Shown piece by piece: positions 1-8,245 of a stretch of 64,000 nucleotides of DNA (within the stretch, counting starts at the first letter, position 1; each line of letters opens with the position of its first letter). This DNA is from Firm-04 sp045642925 (GTDB lineage: Bacteria; Bacillota; Clostridia; Oscillospirales; Ruminococcaceae), in assembly GCA_045642925.1 (NCBI GenBank), contig JAZUJW010000065.1, forward strand, positions 1-64,000. The letters are read 5' to 3'. The translations under genes were made by a program, and so were the position numbers. The notes under the pieces are model-generated. The model saw only the letters and a program-made list of their open reading frames with translations. It did no database searches and was not told the origin of the DNA.

Positions 1-840
1 GTTTCTGCTGCTGGCGTTTCCTCGACTGCAACCGCCGTTTCTTCCTCTGCAATATCTTCCAGAGCGGTCGGCTCCTCGATGGATTCCAGTGTTTCTGCTG
101 CCGGCGTTTCCTCGACTGCTACCGCCGTTTCTTCCTCTGCAATATCTTCCAGAGCGGTCGGCTCCTCGATGGATTCCAGCGTTTCTGCTACTGGCGTTTC
201 CTCGACTGCTTCCGCCGTTTCTTCCTCTGCGATTTCTTCCAGAGCGGTCGGCTCCTCGATGGATTCCAGCGTTTCTGCTGCTGACGTTTCCTCGACTGCA
301 ACCGCCGTTTCTTCCTCTGCGATTTCTTCCGGAGCGGTCGGCTCCTCGATGGATTCCAGCGTTTCTGCTACTGGCGTTTCCTCGACTGCTTCCGCCGTTT
401 CTTCCTCTGCAATATCTTCCAGAGCGGTCGGCTCCTCGATGGATTCCAGCGTTTCTGCTGCTGGCGTTTCCTCGACTGCAACCGCCGTTTCTTCCTCTGC
501 AATATCTTCCAGAGCGGTCGGCTCCTCGATGGATTCCAGTGTTTCTGCTGCCGGCGTTTCCTCGACTGCTACCGCCGTTTCTTCCTCTGCGATTTCTTCC
601 AGAGCGGTCGGCTCCTCGATGGATTCCAGCGTTTCTGCTGCTGGCGTTTCCTCGACTGCAACCGCCATTTCTTCCTCTGCGATTTCTTCCAGAGCGGTCG
701 GCTCCACGATGGATTCCAGCGTTTCTGCTACCGGCGTTTCCTCGACTGCAACCGCCGTTTCTTCCTCTGCGATTTCTTCCAGAGCGGTCGGCTCCTCGAT
801 GGATTCCAGCGTTTCTTCTGCTGGCGTTTCCTCGATTGTC
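1..840 (-). repeat. 90-bp in-frame tandem repeats (about nine copies)
   Basis: Units start at 1, 91, 181, 271, 361, 451, 541, 631, 721 and, more divergent, 811. Each encodes a 30-residue acidic unit that contains EEPTALEEIAEEET and then ETPAAETLESI on the minus strand. Units differ at only a few positions, for example EDIAE versus EEIAE and TAVAVEE versus TAEAVEE. The array continues past the window edge. Confidence 0.97.
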
Positions 841-3800
841 GGTTTTCCAAAATCAATCTGTTCGTGAGTTATGGTTTGCACCGGCGGTACAACCGATTTT
901 GCCATCGGATCTAACAACGGAATACGGCTAAGCATATCATCTGCAAGCGAATTTTCCGCAGAGGGTGATACCGCCTCCACCACGGAGGACGTGATCTCGT
1001 CATCATCGTCGTCATCATCATCCAGCTTGACAGCAGTTGCCTTCGCAACATTCTTGATGATATCATCCAGTGTGATTGGCGCAACGGCTGACTGCTGTGC
1101 ACCCAAACTACGCAAAATCGCTTGGAACGGATCCAGCGGTTCGGGTTCCTGCACACCATCAAAGGTCTTGCCTTCTTCAAACAGATCCATCGAATCGTTA
1201 TCATCGTCTTCGATGTCCAGTTCATCCAAAGGCTCTGCATCCAACTCTGCGATCTCGTCCAGATCCACAGCCGCTTCCAGCGCTTCCAGTTCTGCAACAT
1301 TTTCAACGCCTGCAATTGTTTCATCAAGACTTGCGACCACATCATCAGAAATGATGGGCGACTCCGCCTGCTGTACGGTTTCGGCATCTGCGCCATCCAC
1401 CGCAGCCAATTCTCCAATAGACTCCGCTGCAAATCCATTTTCTGCCGCGAATTCCGATTGTTCAGCATCATCCAGTACGGCAGCTTCTACGACACTCTCA
1501 TCTACAAACAGATTGTCGATCTTCTTGTCAACATGAGGCTGGATCAGTTCCGTACCGATCTGCGGCACTGCCTGCTGTGTGATGCACTCGTATACTTCAC
1601 CTTCGATCGCTTCCTGCGTTTCTTCCAGCACAGAAGTTTCAATCGGTGTTGCAAAGGTTTCATCACGTTCCGTGCGTCCCGGCACATCCAGCGGATCGCA
1701 TTCTTCCATCACTTCGCCGGTGATGGATACTGCCGCATCACGCAATTCTGCATACTCTGCCAGCATAGACGGACGCTCGTTCAATGCGAAATCTTCGCAC
1801 CATTGAATTTTCAGATTCGGAAGTTCCCGCAGAAATTCTTCTTTGCGATGTGCAAAGCACTTCGGAATCACGATTGTTTCCAGATTCGGACAGTTCACGA
1901 ACGGATGCTTGCCCAAAAAGCGCAATGTCGCAGGAAGAACAATTCGTTTCAGTGAAGGACAATCCATAAATGCTTCCGGCTCCACACACTGCAAGCCTTC
2001 CGCAGCAATGACTTCCTCCAGCGCATTCATCTGCACGAATGTACGATAACCGATCAACCGCGCAGAAGGCGGGATCAGGAACCGCTTCAGATAGGTCATG
2101 CCCATCACGCCATGGTACAGATACGAGGAAATGACGACATAGCCGTTCGGCACTTTCATCGTTCCGTCTTTTGCGTCCAGTTCGGCTGCATCGCCCGATG
2201 CAAGCACCCACGGACATTCCTGCATCAGCTGGCGCACACGAATCGGCCGCGCACTGCCGAACGTCAACAGAATGGACGGACTGCGCATAAACAGCACACC
2301 TGCTGCATATTTATCAAATTCTTCCGGGAAGAATACATCACGCAGACGCTCACAGCCAAAGAATGCGCCAAACTCAAACTCATTGAGTGCTTTCGGAATC
2401 GTCAGTGTCAGCAATCTGCTGTTTGAACCGAATGCATAGCTGCAAATACGCTGGACACCAAGCGGAATCTCGAATTTCGTCTGGTTCGCCATTTCCGTCA
2501 GTGCAAGCGGCCCGATGCACGGATGCTGATAGAGTTTCGAAAGGCGCTCCTGATACGAGGTTGCCTCATTGCTCATCGCAAGCGTGAACAAACGCTGTTC
2601 TGCGGTCGGCGGGAATTCAGGTGCTACGACCGACATGAACGAACGCGGCGGTTCTTCCTGATAACTTTGTTTTGCTTCTTCCGTCCAGTTGACATTGACC
2701 TTGATGGTGCCGCCGTCAAACAAATTATACAGTTCAGCTGAGAACCGTTTCGGAAGCGTAAGAGAACTCATCATCGTACAGCCTGCCAAAGCACATTCAC
2801 CAAGGTACTTGACAGATGTCGGAATCCGCAGAGATGCAAGCGTATTGCAGTTTGCAAAAGCGCTCTCAGAAATATGCCGTATGTTTTTCGGCAGACGAAT
2901 CTGTTCAAAACGGGACGGCGCTGCAAATGCATAAGGGCCAATATAGGTAACAGAATCCGGCAGTACCAGACGATATGGCCCGTTACAGCAAGAAAATGCG
3001 TTCATGTCAATGATTTGCAGACCATCGGGGATCACGATATGCAGCAGCGTTTCCAAGCCGCCAAATGCTCTTGCCGCCACACGTCTTGCACTGCGCGGCA
3101 GGAAAATCGTTTTCAGTGCGTGTTCCGGTTCATCCGCACGCGGATCAATGCCCTTCGCCATATCAGGGCCGATAATTGTATATCCTTCCGGAATTTGCAG
3201 CACATGACTGCGCACTTGCAGCTTTTTCACCTTTTCCGCTGTCAGAATATCATCATATTTTTCCAGCAGTTCTGCAACGGTGACAACCTTCTCTTTTGCG
3301 AAGAAATTCTTCTTCGGCCAGTGCAGTTTGACTTCAGGACGGAACATGAAGTATTCTGCTGCCAAACGCTCCGGAAAATCTGCGCAAAGGTGAACATCCG
3401 TCAGGCGGGAACATCCCGAAAATGCATCCGGTTCGACTTCCGTCAGCGAATGCGGCAGTTCCAGTTCCAGCAAACGCGGCGCATTCCAGAATGCCTGCGT
3501 TTCCACGCGGCGGACTCCTTCCGGAATTTCAAAGCGCTCGCCGCCTTCGCTCTCCAGGAACGAACGGTACGCAATGACCGTATACTGTTTCAGTTCTGCA
3601 CTGCGTTCCTTCGGGCCGGGCTGTGCTTTGGAGTTTTCATGGGTATATACACGGTCATCTGTACGATAGTGACCGCGCTGTACAGGCACAAGTGCCATTC
3701 TTGCATCAAATTCATAGTGCGCATCGCCGTCCGCAGGCATATCATCCTCGACATTTCTGACTGTCATCTCGGCAAAGCGCTTGTTCATATCCGCCTGTGA

Positions 3801-5942
3801 TTCGGAAATCTCACCGACTTTTTCCTGTACCTGCGAAATGGCACCGACCTTCTCCTGAATATCGGAGATGGCTTCAACCTTTTCCTGTACCTCAGAAATG
3901 GCACCGACCTTCTCCTGAATGTCAGAGATTGCCTCGACCTTTTCCTGTACCTGCGAAATAGCGCCGACCTTCTCCTGAATGTCGGAGATTGCCTCGACCT
4001 TTTCCTGAACCTGCGAAATAGCGCCGACCTTTTCCTGAATGTCGGAGATTGCTTCCACTTTCTGCTGAATCTGCGAAATGGCATCGTTATTCTGCTGCAT
4101 TTCGGAGATGGCAGAGACCTTCTGCTGGATATCCGCAATGGCTGCATGATTCTGCTGCATTTCTGAAATTGCATCCACTTTCTGCTGCATCTCAGAAATG
4201 GCGCCGACCTTCTTCTGAATATCGGAAAGCGTTTCATTACTTTGCTGCTGTACCGAGATTTCAGCAACCTTTTGCTGCAATTCCGGAATTGCTTCCACTT
4301 TCTTCTGAATATCGGAAATCGCATCGGCACTTTGCTTGATATCGGAGACCGTATCCAGCTTTTTCTGCACGTTTTCCTGCATTGCAGCGATTTCTTCCAC
4401 ACGATTCTGCATAGCGGCAATGGAGGAAACGGATTCCTTCATTTCATTGACCGCCTGGAATTCTCCGCGCATCGCAGTCAAATTGTCATTGAGTGCCTGA
4501 ATTGCGCTGGCATCAATTGCAGCCTGCTGTGCTGCCTGTGCAGCGGCGGCTGACTGATTGAGTGCATTTTGCTGTGTCAGCATGGCAAGCTGCTGCTGCA
4601 TCGCGGCAATCGTTTCCTGCAATTGCTGTACCTGAATCGAATTCACTGTTTCGCTGCTTGCTGCATCCGTTTTCGCGGCGTTGTTGTGCTGTGCGCCTGT
4701 ATGCTGAATGGCAGGTGCGGCAAGAGATTGTGCCGTGACTGTACCGACCGTTGACAAAGCGGAATCATGCATTGGCAATGCATTCTGCGCATCGGCAAAA
4801 ATCGGTGCATCCATGCTTTCATCGACCCACTGAATGGTGGGATTCGTGTTTTCGCCGAAAATGCGTTTGCTTTCGAGTGCATCCGTAATGATTTGCGGCA
4901 TATACAGCATAGAAAGACACGGACAATTACCCAGTGCAGACGGACTAATATGCTTCGTTGCAGCAGGGATAAAGAGGTTCTGCAATGCAGAGCATTCCCA
5001 GAATGCACTGACACCGATGCTTTCGACACTCGAAGGCAGAACCAGATTTTTCAGGGCAGAACATCCTGCGAAGGCGCCTGCACCGACTTTTTTGATATTA
5101 TTACCGAAGCTCAGCTTCATGAGCGAAACGCAATTGCTGAACATTTCTTCCGAAATTTCGGAGAGCATTTTCGGCAGTTTAATGCCGCGCAGAGCGCCGG
5201 ATTCCATGAACAAGCCTGCGCCGACTTTGGTGAGGCTTTCGGGCAGCCAGACAGCACGCAGACGTTTGCAGCGTGCAAAAGCGTAATCGCCCAGGGATGT
5301 AACGCCCTCAGATACGATGATTTCCTCCAATTCTTGCAAATGGGAAAAAGCATAAGGAGCAATCAGGCGGACACTGGAAGGAATCACAACGCGGCGAATG
5401 CCTTTGTTGCCGAGTCCGCGCAAAGCGTAGGGCATAATGGCATAAAAATTCGCCGGAATATTCATCACGCCATTTTCCACAGGGATCATCATGGCCTGAC
5501 CTGTAGTTAAAATGCCGGTTGATTCGTCAACGATCTGCTGAATGTTTTTTGATTTTGCTGCGCCGAACAATTTTTTTCCGAAATTGAGCGTTACAGCAGG
5601 TTGGAACATAAACAATTCGAGCGCTTTTTGTTCTGAAAAATCTTCCGGAAGATTAACAGACTTCAGCATTTCGCAGTCAAAGAAAGCCCAATTTTCGAAT
5701 TCGGTCAAAGTAGAAGGGATGGTCAGGCGTTCGAGGCTGCTTGTATTTTTAAAGCTGCGTGTGAAAAAAGCGTGCGAACAAATCCGCTTATAGCCTTCGG
5801 GGATTGTCAGTTCTTTCACTTGATTGAAGCCTGCCAAAGAGCCCTCGCCAATGACTGTGAAATCGGCAGGAAGTTTCAGGCGTTCTGTATTAGGTCTGAT
5901 AAAACTTTTGGAATCCTCTCGTGTTAATACGCGTTCACCCAC
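1..5942 (-). CDS. Giant BspA-type leucine-rich-repeat protein, C-terminal end outside window
   Basis: An open frame runs from a GTG at 5942 to the window edge (at least 1980 residues); I checked the frame at six widely spaced points. A strong AAAGGAGG sits 7 bases before the GTG. From the N-terminus: LRR_5-type repeats (about residues 20-385, with recurring 'L.IP....I...AF..C..L'), an Ala/Gln-rich linker and decapeptide repeats (about 430-715), a second LRR block (about 770-1380), a long Asp/Glu-rich stretch, and 30-residue acidic repeats to the edge. No signal peptide or membrane segment is visible at the N-terminus, which is odd because LRR_5 proteins are usually secreted. Known for the family: LRR_5 domains bind proteins or surfaces. 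The function here is unknown; a cytoplasmic scaffold is a guess. The true C-terminus may hold an anchor. Confidence 0.9.
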   Translation of the reverse strand, partial: MGERVLTREDSKSFIRPNTERLKLPADFTVIGEGSLAGFNQVKELTIPEGYKRICSHAFFTRSFKNTSSLERLTIPSTLTEFENWAFFDCEMLKSVNLPEDFSEQKALELFMFQPAVTLNFGKKLFGAAKSKNIQQIVDESTGILTTGQAMMIPVENGVMNIPANFYAIMPYALRGLGNKGIRRVVIPSSVRLIAPYAFSHLQELEEIIVSEGVTSLGDYAFARCKRLRAVWLPESLTKVGAGLFMESGALRGIKLPKMLSEISEEMFSNCVSLMKLSFGNNIKKVGAGAFAGCSALKNLVLPSSVESIGVSAFWECSALQNLFIPAATKHISPSALGNCPCLSMLYMPQIITDALESKRIFGENTNPTIQWVDESMDAPIFADAQNALPMHDSALSTVGTVTAQSLAAPAIQHTGAQHNNAAKTDAASSETVNSIQVQQLQETIAAMQQQLAMLTQQNALNQSAAAAQAAQQAAIDASAIQALNDNLTAMRGEFQAVNEMKESVSSIAAMQNRVEEIAAMQENVQKKLDTVSDIKQSADAISDIQKKVEAIPELQQKVAEISVQQQSNETLSDIQKKVGAISEMQQKVDAISEMQQNHAAIADIQQKVSAISEMQQNNDAISQIQQKVEAISDIQEKVGAISQVQEKVEAISDIQEKVGAISQVQEKVEAISDIQEKVGAISEVQEKVEAISDIQEKVGAISQVQEKVGEISESQADMNKRFAEMTVRNVEDDMPADGDAHYEFDARMALVPVQRGHYRTDDRVYTHENSKAQPGPKERSAELKQYTVIAYRSFLESEGGERFEIPEGVRRVETQAFWNAPRLLELELPHSLTEVEPDAFSGCSRLTDVHLCADFPERLAAEYFMFRPEVKLHWPKKNFFAKEKVVTVAELLEKYDDILTAEKVKKLQVRSHVLQIPEGYTIIGPDMAKGIDPRADEPEHALKTIFLPRSARRVAARAFGGLETLLHIVIPDGLQIIDMNAFSCCNGPYRLVLPDSVTYIGPYAFAAPSRFEQIRLPKNIRHISESAFANCNTLASLRIPTSVKYLGECALAGCTMMSSLTLPKRFSAELYNLFDGGTIKVNVNWTEEAKQSYQEEPPRSFMSVVAPEFPPTAEQRLFTLAMSNEATSYQERLSKLYQHPCIGPLALTEMANQTKFEIPLGVQRICSYAFGSNSRLLTLTIPKALNEFEFGAFFGCERLRDVFFPEEFDKYAAGVLFMRSPSILLTFGSARPIRVRQLMQECPWVLASGDAAELDAKDGTMKVPNGYVVISSYLYHGVMGMTYLKRFLIPPSARLIGYRTFVQMNALEEVIAAEGLQCVEPEAFMDCPSLKRIVLPATLRFLGKHPFVNCPNLETIVIPKCFAHRKEEFLRELPNLKIQWCEDFALNERPSMLAEYAELRDAAVSITGEVMEECDPLDVPGRTERDETFATPIETSVLEETQEAIEGEVYECITQQAVPQIGTELIQPHVDKKIDNLFVDESVVEAAVLDDAEQSEFAAENGFAAESIGELAAVDGADAETVQQAESPIISDDVVASLDETIAGVENVAELEALEAAVDLDEIAELDAEPLDELDIEDDDNDSMDLFEEGKTFDGVQEPEPLDPFQAILRSLGAQQSAVAPITLDDIIKNVAKATAVKLDDDDDDDDEITSSVVEAVSPSAENSLADDMLSRIPLLDPMAKSVVPPVQTITHEQIDFGKPTIEETPAEETLESIEEPTALEEIAEEETAVAVEETPVAETLESIVEPTALEEIAEEEMAVAVEETPAAETLESIEEPTALEEIAEEETAVAVEETPAAETLESIEEPTALEDIAEEETAVAVEETPAAETLESIEEPTALEDIAEEETAEAVEETPVAETLESIEEPTAPEEIAEEETAVAVEETSAAETLESIEEPTALEEIAEEETAEAVEETPVAETLESIEEPTALEDIAEEETAVAVEETPAAETLESIEEPTALEDIAEEETAVAVEETPAAE
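3812..4322 (-). repeat. Decapeptide repeats (30-bp period, about 17 units)
   Basis: The LRR protein carries tandem 10-residue units of the form AIS-x-x-Q-x-K-V-x, for example AISDIQEKVG and AISQVQEKVE. The most regular part (3830-4050) alternates two unit types, giving a 60-bp superperiod. The segment is predicted helical, but the period is 10, not the 7 or 11 of usual coiled coils. Confidence 0.93.
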
Positions 5943-6003
5943 AAGGATACCTCCTTTTGCGTTCAATTGATATTCTGATAATACCTCTTATTACATTCAA
6001 CTT

Positions 6004-6032
6004 ATTATAACATTTTTTCTTTCATTTTGCAA
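6004..6032 (-). promoter_or_regulatory. Sigma-A-type promoter of the LRR gene
   Basis: Read on the minus strand, TTGCAA (6032-6027) and TATAAT (6009-6004) are separated by 17 bases. This lies about 60 bases before the GTG start at 5942. Confidence 0.75.
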
Positions 6033-6175
6033 GTGTTATTTGTGATTTTTTACAGAAAAATTGAAAAAAATTCCTGCAACAATTGATTTTTGCGAAAACA
6101 AATGAAAAAAGCGCACGAGATGGCAACAGCTCGTCGTTTTGTATGGTGAATCATTTGTATAAGCGGTTATTTTCA

Positions 6176-6311
6176 TGAGGCAATACCGCACAGAGCTGGT
6201 GGTACAGGATGCGTATGGTCAAACGAGTTTGACCAGTCAGATTTTTCGTCAGATTGTATAGAAATGACGCCAGGCAAGCCGCAAGGCGTGCTTAGTGCGG
6301 TGTTGCCTTAA
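6176..6311 (-). mobile_element. MITE-like element, copy A (internally deleted)
   Basis: The left end, AGGCAATACCGCACAGAGC, and right end, GTGCGGTGTTGCCTTAA, form imperfect terminal inverted repeats. The inside shares CTGGTGGTACAG, CAGATTTTTCGTCAGATTGTA and AAGCCGCAAGGCGTGCTT with the full copy at 30759-30940 in reverse orientation, but the central 'GCTGGG...CCCAGC' hairpin segment is missing. No ORF is present. Confidence 0.8.
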
Positions 6312-6350
6312 GGGGTTTCCCCTCGTGTCGTACCCAACATAAATATAGAG

Positions 6351-6390
6351 AGACAAGAGAACGGTATAAACCATATCTCTTGCCTCTTTT
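6351..6390. terminator. Hairpin terminator, GAGGCAAGAGA type
   Basis: AGACAAGAGA (6351-6360) pairs with TCTCTTGCCT (6376-6385), followed by CTTTT. The same stem sequence recurs in terminators at 24484-24520 and 28060-28096. Confidence 0.6.
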
Positions 6391-6413
6391 GCTTTTCGAC
6401 GAGTAATGGCATA

Positions 6414-6530
6414 GGGGAACCCGAATAGGGTTCCCCCCTCCCCCCCCCCCTATTTCTCAGACTGCTTGCAGTCTGTTTGCGTCCGGGGGCGCTGCCCCTG
6501 GACTCCGCCAAAGGGAATGATTCCCTTTGG
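6414..6530. repeat. Cluster of four palindromes with a C-tract
   Basis: In order: GGGGAACCC/GGGTTCCCC (6414-6436), a run of C bases broken by one T (to 6450), CAGACTGC-TT-GCAGTCTG (6458-6475), a G/C-rich imperfect hairpin (about 6484-6502), and CCAAAGGGAA-TGA-TTCCCTTTGG (6508-6530). No ORF fits here. This lies just beyond the 3' end of the dockerin gene at 6600. It may be an intergenic repeat family or part of a transcript end; I cannot tell which. Confidence 0.7.
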
Positions 6531-6599
6531 AATCCTCATGATTGGGCACGGGATGTGCGCTCAATTTCCATTGGAATCCCTCATACTTTGAAAAATGTG

Positions 6600-7919
6600 T
6601 TATGCAAGCCCCGCAATAGTGTTGATCAGCAACACCACATCATTCATGTCTACAATACCATCCTGATTGCAGTCGGTTCGTGCCGTCGATTTCTCCGAAA
6701 GCTTTACAGAAATATCTTCACTCACATAACGTGCCAGAATAATCGCATCATTTACATTCACTTCACCGTCATCATCAATGTCAAACGGCAGTGGATCAGC
6801 CGCAACCGATGCCAGATTCTCAATCACTGTCAGATTTTCCGCCAGCTTGATATTCTGCGCACCTTCAATCGCCGTTCCACCCAGCGTCACCGAATAAGTG
6901 CTTTCCTTTTTCAGATTTGCCGAGGAAATCAACGCAAAACTGAACTTCTTATCAGAAGTCATCTCAAATACAGGTTCCGCAGCGCCATCTGCAAACACCG
7001 CCAACGGCATATCCTTCACATTTTCGCCATTGAACGCCAACAGCAATGCCGCCTGTTCCGCAGTCAGATTCGGTACCTGATTGTCTGTTGCAGTCGCAAG
7101 CACTTCGCCGCCCGAAATGGTGATCGTGCCCTCATCACAGCGCAGTCCTCTGTCACCATTCGCAAGCACTTTGCCGCCGCTGATGGCAATTGCAGTTTCA
7201 CCCTGAATCGCATCATTACCAGCCTTGACTTCTACTTTGCCACCGCTGACAGTCACATCACCTTTCGTAGACTTGATGCCGTCCCCTTCTGCGTTGACAT
7301 CCAGCTTGCCGTCTTTCACCGTGACAGATTTCTTGCCGCGGACACCGTCCTGCACTTCGGTCTTGACCTTGATTTTGCCGCCATTGATTTTCAAATCATC
7401 ATTGCACTGGATACCATACTGATATGCCGCCTCTACACGCAGATTACCGTCACCTTTGATGGTCATATCATCTTTTGCATAAATAACAGCATCCGTTTCG
7501 GTATAGGTTTCGCCGTCATAAAGGTAATTTTCGGTGTCTGCCACCAGATTGATAGAGGTATTTTCAGCATTGACAATGTAAACAGCCGCATCATTCAATC
7601 CCGTGATATTAACGCCATTGAAAAACAGCTTGACCGTTTCTGCATCAACCGTCTTGTCAGGAACATTGACGCAGATTTGTCCGTTATCCAGTTTGCCCTT
7701 GAATTCATAAGAACCGGATGCAGTAATCGTAATTTTGCCGCCCTCCACAGTCACATTCGAGCCTTCAGCAACGGCACTGTCACCATTCAGCTGCACGACA
7801 GCAGTCATGACCGCAGCTTCTTCTTCGCCCTCTGCTGCAAATACAGGCGCAGCGGGCATGGCAGCACAAAGCATGGAGAGAGCCATTGCTGCACAGGAAA
7901 TCGTTTTCATCATTTTCAT
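6600..7919 (-). CDS. Secreted Cthe_2159-like carbohydrate-binding beta-helix protein with dockerin
   Basis: 439 residues. The signal peptide is MKMMKTISCAAMALSMLCAA...VFAAE. Residues about 55-290 consist of short beta-helix turns ('DDLKINGGKIKV', 'KGDVTVSGGKVEV', 'AIAISGGKVLA') that resemble the Cthe_2159 family (carbohydrate-binding domain-containing proteins; the founding member binds pectic sugars). The C-terminus carries two dockerin-type calcium loops, DIDDDGEVNVND and DCNQDGIVDMND, each followed by a helix. Inference: it docks to a cohesin scaffold or the surface and binds acidic plant polysaccharide. No carbohydrate-active partner is adjacent. AAAGGAC precedes the ATG. Confidence 0.88.
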   Translation of the reverse strand: MKMMKTISCAAMALSMLCAAMPAAPVFAAEGEEEAAVMTAVVQLNGDSAVAEGSNVTVEGGKITITASGSYEFKGKLDNGQICVNVPDKTVDAETVKLFFNGVNITGLNDAAVYIVNAENTSINLVADTENYLYDGETYTETDAVIYAKDDMTIKGDGNLRVEAAYQYGIQCNDDLKINGGKIKVKTEVQDGVRGKKSVTVKDGKLDVNAEGDGIKSTKGDVTVSGGKVEVKAGNDAIQGETAIAISGGKVLANGDRGLRCDEGTITISGGEVLATATDNQVPNLTAEQAALLLAFNGENVKDMPLAVFADGAAEPVFEMTSDKKFSFALISSANLKKESTYSVTLGGTAIEGAQNIKLAENLTVIENLASVAADPLPFDIDDDGEVNVNDAIILARYVSEDISVKLSEKSTARTDCNQDGIVDMNDVVLLINTIAGLA

Positions 7920-8080
7920 TCTTCAAAGTCCTTTCTATACTATTATAATATAGTATCGCGGCTTCCCCCTATGTTCCGTTCCACTGTATTCCAGTTTACC
8001 ATAGCAATTTGATTTTGTCAAGATGATTTTTGTGTTTTTATCATGTCAAAAAGTCACTAAATACGTATATTAAAGGATAT

Positions 8081-8245
8081 TTAAGGTGACGCCGTACAAA
8101 GAAGGCAGTACAGATGCGCAGACAAATTTTTGTCAGATTGTACAGAAATGATGCCCAGCAAAGAATTTCTGTGCAAGATGGCGGAAAATATGCAAGCAGA
8201 TGTGCCGCCAAGCCGCAAGGCGTGCTTTGTGCGGTGTTGCCTTAA
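8081..8245 (-). mobile_element. MITE-like element, copy B
   Basis: 165 bp. The left end, TTAAGGTGACGCCGTACAAAG, is degenerate; the right end, CTTTGTGCGGTGTTGCCTTAA, matches the terminal repeat. The inside (CAGATTGTACAGAAATGATGC, CCCAGCAAAGAATTTCTGTG, GCAGATGTGCCGCCAAGCCG) matches copy C in reverse orientation. The TAA stop of tex (8244-8242) lies within the terminal repeat. Confidence 0.85.

Noticed and set aside
1..840. Possible CRISPR array
   Set aside because: The 90-bp units are contiguous coding repeats without unique spacers. The same applies to the 60-bp superperiod at 3830-4050.
79..867. Plus-strand Ser/Ala-rich open frames over the 90-bp repeats (79-867, 89-931)
   Set aside because: Shadows of the minus-strand LRR gene. 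They have no ribosome binding site, and the minus frame continues openly across the whole 5.9 kb.
6477..8012. 511-residue plus-strand open frame
   Set aside because: Antisense to the dockerin/beta-helix gene; the composition is typical of a shadow, and the minus frame has a signal peptide and dockerin loops.
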